A DNA stretch of 64,000 nt, from contig NZ_JAGAYD010000281.1 in NCBI RefSeq assembly GCF_017940685.1, forward strand, positions 1-64,000, given 5' to 3'. The notes below the pieces were generated by a model. It did no database searches. It worked only from the letters and a program-made list of their open reading frames with translations, and had not been told where the DNA came from. How positions within the stretch are numbered: the first letter of the stretch is position 1; each line of letters starts with the position of its first letter. A program made the position numbers and the translations under genes. Source of the DNA: Butyrivibrio sp. GTDB taxonomy: Bacteria; Bacillota; Clostridia; Lachnospirales; Lachnospiraceae. Shown here one piece after another: positions 36,172 through 44,600 of the stretch.

Positions 36172-36827
36172 TATCTTTTTCTCACGTGACTAAAAAGTAT
36201 GAAAATGAAGACGGCAAGGTTTTAGTCTATGAGGATTTTTCCGAGGAGATAGGAAAAGGGGAGTTTGTGGTCCTTACTGGGGAAAGCGGATCAGGTAAGA
36301 CCACGCTTATAAAGATGCTGCTTAAAGAGACTGAGCCTGACAGCGGAACTATCTTTGTGGACGGCAAGGACATTAGTAAGATCGGCCGCAAGGACATTCC
36401 TTTTTACAGGCGCAGTATCGGCGTTTTGTTCCAGGACTTTAGGCTGATACAAGAGAGCAGTGTCTATGACAATCTGATGTCAGCAATCCTGGCAACAGGA
36501 GGTTCATATAAAGAAGCAGAAAAGAAGATCGTGGATGTTCTTACAATGCTGGGGATAGACTCTCTTCACAAAAGGTTTCCAAAACAGATGAGCGGCGGAG
36601 AGCAGCAAAAGGTCTGCCTTGCCAGAGCCATCATCAATAATCCGGGGATCCTTTTAGTGGATGAGCCAACTGGAAACCTTGATCCTTCTTCCAGCGCAGA
36701 GATAAACAGACTTCTCGATGTAGTAAATGGACAGGGCATCACAATAGTGATGGCAACCCATGATATTGCGGCGGCAGAAAGGCCTGGCCGCAGACGGATC
36801 GATCTTGATAATTTGGTAAAAGCATAA
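36168..36827 (+). CDS. FtsE-like ABC ATPase without a partner permease
   Basis: 219 residues. Walker A GESGSGKT (38-45), Q-loop in GVLFQDFRLI, signature MSGGEQQK, Walker B ILLVDEPTGNLD and switch His in MATHD. The segment FRRSIGV/LFQDFRLI pattern (FYRRSIGVLFQDFRLI) is that of FtsE, which works with FtsX to activate cell-wall hydrolases. No FtsX-like permease is encoded next to it, nor elsewhere in the window. It is coupled to the STAS gene by a 4-nt overlap. The ATPase may act on a CIS membrane protein or recruit a chromosomal FtsX for local wall opening; both are inference. The C-terminus ends soon after the H-loop. Confidence 0.82.
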   Translation: MISFSHVTKKYENEDGKVLVYEDFSEEIGKGEFVVLTGESGSGKTTLIKMLLKETEPDSGTIFVDGKDISKIGRKDIPFYRRSIGVLFQDFRLIQESSVYDNLMSAILATGGSYKEAEKKIVDVLTMLGIDSLHKRFPKQMSGGEQQKVCLARAIINNPGILLVDEPTGNLDPSSSAEINRLLDVVNGQGITIVMATHDIAAAERPGRRRIDLDNLVKA

Positions 36828-36865
36828 GTATTGAATCTATTATTCTTTAGGGGGAAAGTACATAG

Positions 36866-37747
36866 ATGACCAAGAACCAGAAAATCTCACTAGTAGCAGC
36901 TTGTATCTTTTATGTTCTGACAATTGTAGGATTTTTCTTCTTCAGTCTTACGCTGATAGTCCTGTTGTTTTTAGGTTTTTCATTGTCAATTGCATATTTT
37001 TCAATGCAGTGCTATCAAAGACATAACGACTACACGGGAGCTGAGCATTTGCAGCAGGAAATAGGGATGCTTACAGCAGAAAAAGAACAGCTCTCAAAAG
37101 ACTATGAGACTCTTGTTTCAGAAAAGGACAAGGCCATTGAAGAGAGCAACCAGAGAGCTGATGAGCTTGAAAAAGAGCTTGAAGTTGTCAAGGCTGATTT
37201 TGAGAAGTACAAAGAGGAAAACAAGGAAAACAGCGATAAAAATGCTGCCTCTGTTAAAAATGAATTTGAAAGCCTTCTTCCTCCTGAGGAGGACGATGAT
37301 GCAGCCAACGTCGACATCATCGAGATTGCAAGAAGGGCTATAAAAGAGCTTGAGGAAGCTGCCCATAAGGCAGGTCTTAGGGTCAATATATCAAGTGCCT
37401 CTGACAAGCTGATGGTACATGCATCGGCCAAGAGGCTTCTTATCATGTTTAGGAATATTATAGATAACTCCATCAAGTACATGCAGAAAGAGGGTACGCT
37501 TGTAATCACAATTTCTGCCATTGAGGATGATATCTTTATTGTTCTTAAGGATACTGGTAAAGGTCTTCCTGAGAATGAGACCAAGCATATCTTTGAGCTT
37601 AATTACCAGGGATCCAACAGAATCAGTGGAAACGGACTTGGACTTACTCAGGCCAAGGCCATTGTAGAACACTACGGCGGAACAATTTATGCCCGCAGCC
37701 CACAGGGCAACGGAATGGGTATCTATATCCAGTTGCCAACGACCTGA
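36866..37747 (+). CDS. Membrane-anchored HATPase (histidine-kinase-like, no phospho-His domain)
   Basis: 293 residues. Two close membrane helices at the N-terminus (about 8-46), a coiled coil (about 60-120), a short acidic linker, then a complete HATPase_c domain: N box NIIDNSIKY, G1 DTGKGLP, F box IFELNYQGSN and G2 GNGLGL. The region where an HisKA dimerisation domain with the phosphorylated His should be (about 145-185) shows RRAIKELEEAAHKAG with no H-E/D motif. Such a protein could be a Ser kinase acting on the STAS protein, like RsbW-type anti-sigma factors, or a signalling ATPase with lost kinase function. It lies 38 nt downstream of the FtsE-like gene. Confidence 0.75.
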   Translation: MTKNQKISLVAACIFYVLTIVGFFFFSLTLIVLLFLGFSLSIAYFSMQCYQRHNDYTGAEHLQQEIGMLTAEKEQLSKDYETLVSEKDKAIEESNQRADELEKELEVVKADFEKYKEENKENSDKNAASVKNEFESLLPPEEDDDAANVDIIEIARRAIKELEEAAHKAGLRVNISSASDKLMVHASAKRLLIMFRNIIDNSIKYMQKEGTLVITISAIEDDIFIVLKDTGKGLPENETKHIFELNYQGSNRISGNGLGLTQAKAIVEHYGGTIYARSPQGNGMGIYIQLPTT

Positions 37748-37753
37748 TGATGG

Positions 37754-37963
37754 GTGATGGTGGGCAAAAGTCCGGTTTGGCGGGCCAGTGGCATAAGTTG
37801 CCATTTTTGCTCTGTTAAACCGAACACTCCGTTAAGCCCAGAGCAGCAATCTCTGCGCGCAAGGGCGCTTGAGATTACTTGGTCTTAACTTCGTGGTTTA
37901 AAATCACAAAAATGTCAACTTATGCCACTGGTCCGCCAAACCGGTCTTTTGCCCTACCATCAC
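37754..37963 (+). repeat. 210-bp near-perfect palindrome (foldback element or large RNA hairpin)
   Basis: The segment folds back on itself along nearly its full length. GTGATGGTGGGCAAAAG (37754-37770) pairs with CTTTTGCCCTACCATCAC (37946-37963). CCGGTTTGGCGG and CCAGTGGCATAAGTTG on the left pair with CAACTTATGCCACTGG and CCGCCAAACCGG on the right. Weaker inner pairing (CATTTTTG/CAAAAATG, AAACC/GGTTT, GTTAAG/CTTAAC) continues to AATCTC...GAGATT at the tip. It starts 6 nt after a stop codon and has no T-run. It could be a MITE-like element, an attenuator or a structured RNA. Confidence 0.8.
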
Positions 37964-37996
37964 ATACTAAATATTTGCTTTCTAGAAGGGGGAAGT

Positions 37997-38740
37997 ATGA
38001 GAGATAACCAGAGGATATTTATATTCTTGATGACGTTTTTTACAGTTATAGCGCTGGGGTCACTTTTGTTCTTATCACAGACCGGATCAGCCTTTAACAG
38101 GACTAATAAGTCGTTGGGAGCAGAGACGGCGGTGCTGACGCAGACGATCATAAATGAGCCAGAGGAGGTTGAGGCGCAACCGGAGGAGTCAGTTGAGGAG
38201 ACTGCACCAGAGGCACCTGTAGTTGAGGATACAATGGCATCATTGGCTGAAGCTTCAGTTGAACCAGAGCCTGAACCTGAGCCGGAGCCAGAACCGGAGC
38301 CGGAGCCTGAGCCACAGATAAGGTATTTTTCTTATAAGGTTGATACCTCGGTTACTATCTTAAGACTTAGGGAATCACCTTCAGAGTTTTCAGAGGTTAT
38401 TGCCAAGCTTGCCAAGGGAAGCACTGGATATGTGATCCAGCCGGGCAACCAGTGGTGCAAAGTTGTTTCAGCAAAAGGAAATACTGGTTACTGTTCTACT
38501 GACTATCTCATTCTTACTGAGATGACTGAGGAAGAGTTTCCAGAGGAGTACAGGGGAGAAGTTGAAGTATCAGAAGATTCCCTTTCAGCACCTTTTGAGA
38601 GCCATATAGCTAACAGAGAAACATTTGGAACAGGTGAAGCTGCGCAGGAGCCTTCGGAGGCTTCTTCAGAGACAGCTTCTGAAGGGGCAGGAACTGAGAC
38701 TGACCCGTCACAGAGCAGCACAGAGCCTGATAATGGCTAA
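37997..38740 (+). CDS. SH3-domain membrane-anchored protein with Glu-Pro stalk
   Basis: 247 residues. One N-terminal membrane helix (FIFLMTFFTVIALGSLLFLSQ, about 7-28), an acidic linker with nine Glu-Pro dipeptides (about 90-108), a bacterial SH3 domain (about 115-180; VTILRLRESPSEFSEVIAKL, GYVIQPGNQWCKV, GNTGYCSTDYL), and an acidic Ser-rich tail. SH3b domains bind peptidoglycan, so it probably sits in the wall beside the CIS. AAGGGGGAAG (37986-37994) decides for ATG 37997; an upstream in-frame ATG at 37922 lies inside the palindrome. Confidence 0.8.
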   Translation: MRDNQRIFIFLMTFFTVIALGSLLFLSQTGSAFNRTNKSLGAETAVLTQTIINEPEEVEAQPEESVEETAPEAPVVEDTMASLAEASVEPEPEPEPEPEPEPEPEPQIRYFSYKVDTSVTILRLRESPSEFSEVIAKLAKGSTGYVIQPGNQWCKVVSAKGNTGYCSTDYLILTEMTEEEFPEEYRGEVEVSEDSLSAPFESHIANRETFGTGEAAQEPSEASSETASEGAGTETDPSQSSTEPDNG

Positions 38741-38755
38741 GCAGAGGTAAGTGAT

Positions 38756-39001
38756 ATGTCGAAATTTGTTGATGAAATGATGGCCGGAGAACGTGAAAAA
38801 GAGAAAAACAGAAAGGCGAAGATCCGGAATGAAGAGAAGGATATTGACAGCGAAGAGGGCGAAGAAACCTATATGTATGATATCCGCAAACCCATGGCAT
38901 TCATCAACGAAGGTGAGCATGGAGTATTTGATATAACTAAACAGACTGGCCTTAATACTGCAAAAAGCGTATTTGATAAAGGGGCAGTTTTTAAAACCTG
39001 A
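38756..39001 (+). CDS. Small hydrophilic CIS-operon protein (81 aa)
   Basis: Not recognised. Highly charged N-terminal half (FVDEMMAGEREKEKNRKAKIRNEEKDI) and a C-terminal half IRKPMAFINEGEHGVFDITKQTGLN that looks like a short conserved segment. No membrane helix. It lies between the SH3 protein and the AAA+ ATPase genes, spaced 15 and 38 nt, with AGAGGTAAG as ribosome site. Possibly a particle adaptor or a small effector. Confidence 0.65.
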   Translation: MSKFVDEMMAGEREKEKNRKAKIRNEEKDIDSEEGEETYMYDIRKPMAFINEGEHGVFDITKQTGLNTAKSVFDKGAVFKT

Positions 39002-39039
39002 TAGATTTATTCATATCGACAACATGAGGGGCGTAAGAT

Positions 39040-41478
39040 ATGGGAAGTTATGAGCAGGATAGAAACGGTAAGCCGTTCAGGGACTATACCGAGTACATGC
39101 AGTATATGTTTGACTGCGTAAACGGTTGTCTCGATACATATATTTCCAAAATGAAGGTCACCTTTGCCAACGGCGAGGGTGGTTATAAGAACGTGCTTTA
39201 TCCTGATATTGAGCTGGCTGGAGATGCCTGCAAAAACAGACTTCAGGCATCCTACAAGGAGAGATTCGGAGGCGGAGAGTCTGCTGGATCATCTTCCGAT
39301 GAAGCTGACAGTGATGACAATATTACAGATAAAGATGCACAGGACGCTGAGGATCTCTTTGGAGGTCTCTTTGGATCTGATGAAGACAGCGATTCTGACA
39401 GCGACAGTGATGACAACATCGATGATGATCTGATGCGTCTTCTTGGCAATTTCGCATCTGAAAATCCCGTAGATGAAGAGGAAGAGTCAGAGACGGAAGT
39501 TTGGGATGAGATTGACAAGGATACCAAGATTCCGGTTCTTGAGAGACTTCGCATAATAGATGAAAGAGCAGAGCTTACACTGGCTGAGGGCATTGAGCTT
39601 CCTTTTTATGAGCTGTGTAAGCGTCTTAAGTTTGAGCAGTTTACCAAGTTCTGTTTTGCCTGCGGAATCCTTTCTTCAACTCAGACTGATTACGCCGGCG
39701 TTTTCCATATCATCAACGAAAACAGTATGCTTTCTGCGCCTACAATCGAGTCTGCAGCCAAGGTCTTCTATGGCTCAGAGTTTTCCATAACTGGCGCATA
39801 TGGTGACATGAGTGCCTGCCTTGAGCAGCTCCTTCCGGTGCTTCCTCTGCAGGTACAGGGCAGTATGCCTTTTTCAACAGTTGTTTCCCCAGACAAGAGA
39901 ATAATCGACTTCCTGTTCGGTAGAAATCCTCTTCTTCTTGATGAGAATTACGACCGATTTATCAGCATGCTCACAGATGATAAAGAGCTTGATCCTGTTA
40001 TGGCCAATGAGGGAAGACTTGAGGCTATGAAGACTTCCTATGGCGATGGCGTAAGGATCTTTTATTACTACGGTGATGACGGCAGCGGAAGAAAGTTCTT
40101 TGTTAAACACTTCTGCAAGGAAAAGGGCCTTAAGGCCATCGCCATCAACTGTAAGAAGCTCTTTAACTATGACTATCAGTTCGTAGACAGAGCCCTTTGG
40201 TCTGTTACAAGAGAGTGTATCCTTGCAAAGGCCTGCTGCTGTCTTACAGAGCTCACCTATAGAGACGAGGAAAAAGAGAAGTTCTTCGGATATATGGATC
40301 TTGCTTTTAGTAAGCTCACTGAAAAAGACATCCTGGTATTTGCCATGAGTAAGCTCTACATCGACTTTAGAGAAGTAACAAAAATGGCATTTACAGATCT
40401 TGAGCTTCCAACACCAACTACAACTGAGAGACTTACCTGCTGGCAGTATTTTGCAAAGGGATATGACCTTGCGGAAGATGTGGATCTTCTTGAGATGTCT
40501 ACAAAATTCCTGTTCACAGCTGGTAAGGTCCACGACGCCCTTGTTAAGGCGAAAGCTCTTTCCAACATGGACAAGGAAGACAAGATATCAAGAGGCAACC
40601 TCTTTAAGGGGTGCTACGCGCAGATGTCCTCTGAGCTGTCCCAGAAGGCAACCAGAGTTGAGGCTAAGTTCGGATTTGAAGATATCGTCATGAACGAGAG
40701 CCAGAGAGAGACCATCTCTCACGCCATCGAGCAGATGACATACAGGAAACAGGTTTACGAGAACTGGGATTACACTAAGAAGTATCCATACGGCCGTGGA
40801 CTTACGGTTCTTTTGTTCGGTGCTCCTGGTACTGGTAAATCCATGATGGCTCAGGTTATTGCCCATGAGCTTAACCTTGAGCTTTACAGAGTAGATATTT
40901 CAAAGGTTGTAGATAAGTACGTCGGTGAGACAGAGAAATCCCTGTCCATGATCTTCAGAGAAGCCAAGAAGTGTAACGTCGTACTGTTCTTCGATGAGTG
41001 TGATACCATCTTCGCTAAGCGTTCTGACGACGGTGGTTCAAACCAGGCTTCAGCCAACAACAAGACAGCCCTCCTTCTTCAGGAAATGGAAGCTTACGAC
41101 GGTGTCTGCGTTCTGGCTACAAACTACAAGCACAACATCGACCCTGCGTTCTTTAGACGTATGAAATATATCGTTGAGTTCCAGTTCCCGGATGTGGATA
41201 CAAGAGAAATGCTGTGGCGTACCACTATTCCAAAGAGTACACCACTTGCCGACGACGTGGATATCAGATTCCTTGCTGAGAAGTTCGAGTTCGTTGGTGG
41301 TAATATCAAGAACTGTATCCTCAACGCAGCTTTCCTTGCAGCAGCTGATCCTGATGCAAATGGTGAGGTTCACATGAAACATTACCTAAACGCTATCAAG
41401 TACGAGTTCGTTAAGGTTGGTAAGGTCTTCACCAAGTCAGACTTCGAGCCATACGCTGAGGACGTTGGACTTGCCTGA
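39040..41478 (+). CDS. CIS-associated AAA+ ATPase (Pvc15-like)
   Basis: 812 residues. A C-terminal AAA+ domain has Walker A GAPGTGKS (594-601), Walker B VVLFFDECD (647-655), an Arg-finger segment (DPAFFRRM) and sensor II region; it closes with a helical lid. The long N-terminus contains an acidic Asp/Ser stretch (SDEDSDSDSDSDDNIDDDL, about 111-130) and a winged-helix-like middle, as in AAA+ proteins found in almost all eCIS clusters. In Pvc the homologue is needed for assembly or cargo handling. It is the last gene of the CIS cluster; the next genes have a separate promoter. Confidence 0.9.
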   Translation: MGSYEQDRNGKPFRDYTEYMQYMFDCVNGCLDTYISKMKVTFANGEGGYKNVLYPDIELAGDACKNRLQASYKERFGGGESAGSSSDEADSDDNITDKDAQDAEDLFGGLFGSDEDSDSDSDSDDNIDDDLMRLLGNFASENPVDEEEESETEVWDEIDKDTKIPVLERLRIIDERAELTLAEGIELPFYELCKRLKFEQFTKFCFACGILSSTQTDYAGVFHIINENSMLSAPTIESAAKVFYGSEFSITGAYGDMSACLEQLLPVLPLQVQGSMPFSTVVSPDKRIIDFLFGRNPLLLDENYDRFISMLTDDKELDPVMANEGRLEAMKTSYGDGVRIFYYYGDDGSGRKFFVKHFCKEKGLKAIAINCKKLFNYDYQFVDRALWSVTRECILAKACCCLTELTYRDEEKEKFFGYMDLAFSKLTEKDILVFAMSKLYIDFREVTKMAFTDLELPTPTTTERLTCWQYFAKGYDLAEDVDLLEMSTKFLFTAGKVHDALVKAKALSNMDKEDKISRGNLFKGCYAQMSSELSQKATRVEAKFGFEDIVMNESQRETISHAIEQMTYRKQVYENWDYTKKYPYGRGLTVLLFGAPGTGKSMMAQVIAHELNLELYRVDISKVVDKYVGETEKSLSMIFREAKKCNVVLFFDECDTIFAKRSDDGGSNQASANNKTALLLQEMEAYDGVCVLATNYKHNIDPAFFRRMKYIVEFQFPDVDTREMLWRTTIPKSTPLADDVDIRFLAEKFEFVGGNIKNCILNAAFLAAADPDANGEVHMKHYLNAIKYEFVKVGKVFTKSDFEPYAEDVGLA

Positions 41479-41503
41479 AGAAAGTGGGCAGGAAAAAATA
41501 ATT

Positions 41504-41532
41504 CGCCAGATATATCCGCTTATTCGTATAAA
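41504..41532 (+). promoter_or_regulatory. Promoter P3 of the shared TGCC/CGTATAAA class
   Basis: CGCC (41504-41507, in context TTCGCC), 17 nt, then CGTATAAA (41525-41532). It is identical in the -10 half to P1, P2 and P4. It lies in the 194-bp gap between the AAA+ gene and the surface protein gene, giving a 5' leader of about 130 nt in which I see no clear structure. Confidence 0.65.
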
Positions 41533-41672
41533 GGTATGAAAGGTGAAAATGTTTTTGTGAAGATTGCTGATTGGCATCAGGAAGTAATTTGCCGATATAC
41601 ATATGAGAGCATTTATGCTTTTGAAATAAAATAGCGATACTGTTCTTTAAGAGAGCTATGAGGGGAAATATT

Positions 41673-44600
41673 ATGAAATTGAGAAAACAGTTTAGTAATC
41701 TAAAGAAAGGCGCAAAGAAAGTATTCATTGGAATGCTGGTTTTGTGCCTTGTTTCTACTGCCACAGGCATTGGTTCCATATTTGCATACGCAGATGAATG
41801 TGAAAACCACTACGCAGATAGCTATAACTGCTACGATGAGCACACTCACATAGGAACCTGTGTTAACTGCGGAAAAGAGATCGAAGCAGAACACAGTTTT
41901 AACAGCGAAGGCAAGTGCACAGTATGTGGCTATAACCCAGGACCCCAAAATGATACCGATGATGATAATGATGATGGAGATGACGGCAGCGGAGATGACG
42001 GCAGTTCCTATGGTGAATGGCAGAAAAACGATGCGACAACTCATATTAGATATAACGACGCCGGAGAATCTGAAACTCAGGATCATCAGTTTACTGACTG
42101 GGTAAGTAATGGCAACGGAGTCATGGCAAGAGTCTGCACTGTCTGTGGCTACATGGAAGAGCAGGAAGATACCACAGGCGGAGATACTCATACCCATACA
42201 TATACCTACACTGATAACGGAGACGGCACTCACACTGCTGTCTGCTCAGAATGTGAAGATACCAAGACGGAAGCCCATAACCTTGGCAATTGGACATCTG
42301 ATGGTCGTGGCAACCATACCAGGACCTGTGCTCTTTGTGACTATTCAGAGGTAGAGCCATGCTCATTTGATGAGAATGGTATCTGTACAGTCTGTGGCGC
42401 TAATCAGGCAGACATGATCATTGCTTCTTCCAAGAAGGTAATGAAGTTTAGTGCAAGGAATATGTTTAGGGGACTAGGTGCGACAGCAAACGGCGGACTT
42501 GATGAGTCTGATTACGAAGGGCTATACACTTATTCTCAATTTTATTCTACTGCTCCGAGCGTGAATACAGGTCTTGTTTATGATGGTTCGGAACAAGAGC
42601 TGTTCACTATAGGTCAATTAAAAGATAGTAGTGATTTAACCGGAATGGGAGTTACGTATACAAATTTCATTCCGTTGGAAGCAGTGCCAGAAAGAAAACA
42701 GACAAATGCTGAAACTTATGTATACGAGCACACAATCAATTACAAATATACCGATCCTGATGATGGATCTGAAAAAAATGGATATGCGACAGGCAAATTT
42801 ACTGTTACGATTGATGCGGCAGATTTTGATAATTCTGTGACATTTACGCCTAATGCTGACTCTGTAGAATACGTAACACTTTCTGAAAGCGCACCATTTT
42901 TTAAATTAACTACTTTAAGTGGTGTATCGTTGGTGATGGACGTAGATTATGTATGCTCGTTTTCATCACCGGTTGGCAATACACCAGAAATTGGTACTAG
43001 TGATGTTGTTTTGACATTTTCACCATTTCCAGGTTCTGAAAACTTTACTTCCAGTAATGGTGTAACCAAGACTATTAAGTTTGGAGAAGTTGGCTACACA
43101 TTTAATAATTCTGCTCCACCATCCACTGGTACATATGATAGCAATGGGGCAATTACAGTAAAGGCACCCACTGGTTATAAAGTCAGCAACTCCGCAAATG
43201 GGGATTTTTCTGACCAGTTCACCTATGACGTTAAAGGGGAATCCACTCTGGATGTTTATTGTAAATATGAATCGACAGGGAAGATTGTTCACAAATCTCA
43301 TAGCGTTAAGATTAGCCGAGATTTGGTATTTGACGACTTTATAACATCTGAACCTGAATTTAATGAGGAAAATACTTATACCGGATCTGCTGTTACTTTA
43401 GCTTCGAAGCTGCCTGTTTTCAATCAGAACTTAATTAATGATCCATTAAATAAGATCACAAGTTTTTCATATTATTTCAAAGAAGTAACAAGCGGAGAAG
43501 AATTTATAAACTCCTCTCCGACAGCAACAGATTGTGGCGAGTATGGGTATAAACTGCACATTGTTTTCAAGGAAAATGGTGCGGATAAAGATCTTGAGGG
43601 TAGCAATACCTACACTACCAGAGTATTAAAAAGTGTTTCAGGGTCATACATGAAGTTTGAGCCAAAGTACCCAGATTATCAGTCATTAGATCCTTCCAGA
43701 GTACCGCTTTTGGCTGATGCTTTTGATGTATATGATGGTAGTACATTACTTCAACGTAATCATAACTACTCAGTTACTATTACTGAACCTTCTACAGCTC
43801 CTTATGAGACAGGCTCAGTACTTACCTATAAATTCGATGGTCTCAATGATGGGACTTCATATTATACCGGAACAACAACAAAAACACTTCCGGTAAGCAG
43901 GGTGAATGTTCTTTTAAATGGCAGTGCGCAAAAGAGTAGTTATGATGATGAAGTTATATTTACTGCAGATGGATACTCAATTTGTGATACTCCGGATGGA
44001 CATTTTAATACTGAGTTTCCTTTCTCAGAACCATGTACTAACTATTCATTGACACTGTATTTTATGAATGATGATACATCAAAAATAGTCAAACAGGATG
44101 TCACTGGTCTCAACATAGGACCTGCAGCAGCAATTAAGCTCCTCTATGACGGAGATGAAGAACTAAAGCCTTTCTATTACGATTCAGTAAGGATATCTGC
44201 TGAAGGGTATACCGTATCAAAGACAAGGAATGGTACGTTTAGCGAGAACTATCAGCTCAGTTATGATGCTTCCAAGAATATGGAACCGGTTGATGACTTT
44301 GATCTTTACTTTAAGAACAAAACCACCGGATTGGTTACGCTGAAAAAAGTCTCTGGTATTAATCTCTTTGAGTCGCCTACTATAGAGATTCTATATAATG
44401 GAACCGAGCAAAAAGACTGGTACTCTGATAATGTAACGATTACAGCTAATGGATATAAGATAGCTACAGAAACTAATAGGAGTTTGGTAAATAAGTACAC
44501 TGCGAAATATGTGATGTCAGGTAGTGGGACTGTTTCAGAACCGTTGTATTTTATTCCAAAAGATGCAACTACAGCTACTTCTTCAAATTGGAAGAAATTC

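Noticed and set aside
37754-37963. The palindrome as a plain rho-independent terminator
   Set aside because: The hairpin is far too long and no T-run follows the right arm.
37922-37996. In-frame ATG at 37922 for the SH3 protein
   Set aside because: It lies in the palindrome and has no ribosome site; the protein from 37997 begins with a normal membrane anchor.
5524-41478. Prophage rather than CIS
   Set aside because: No capsid, portal, terminase, integrase or lysis genes; DUF4255, PAAR-like and AAA+ genes are those of contractile injection systems.
41570-41612. GCCGATAT-like sequence near 41591 as a flagellar sigma (SigD) -10 box
   Set aside because: No TAAA-type -35 at 15-16 nt upstream; P3 nearby is a better match to a repeated motif.
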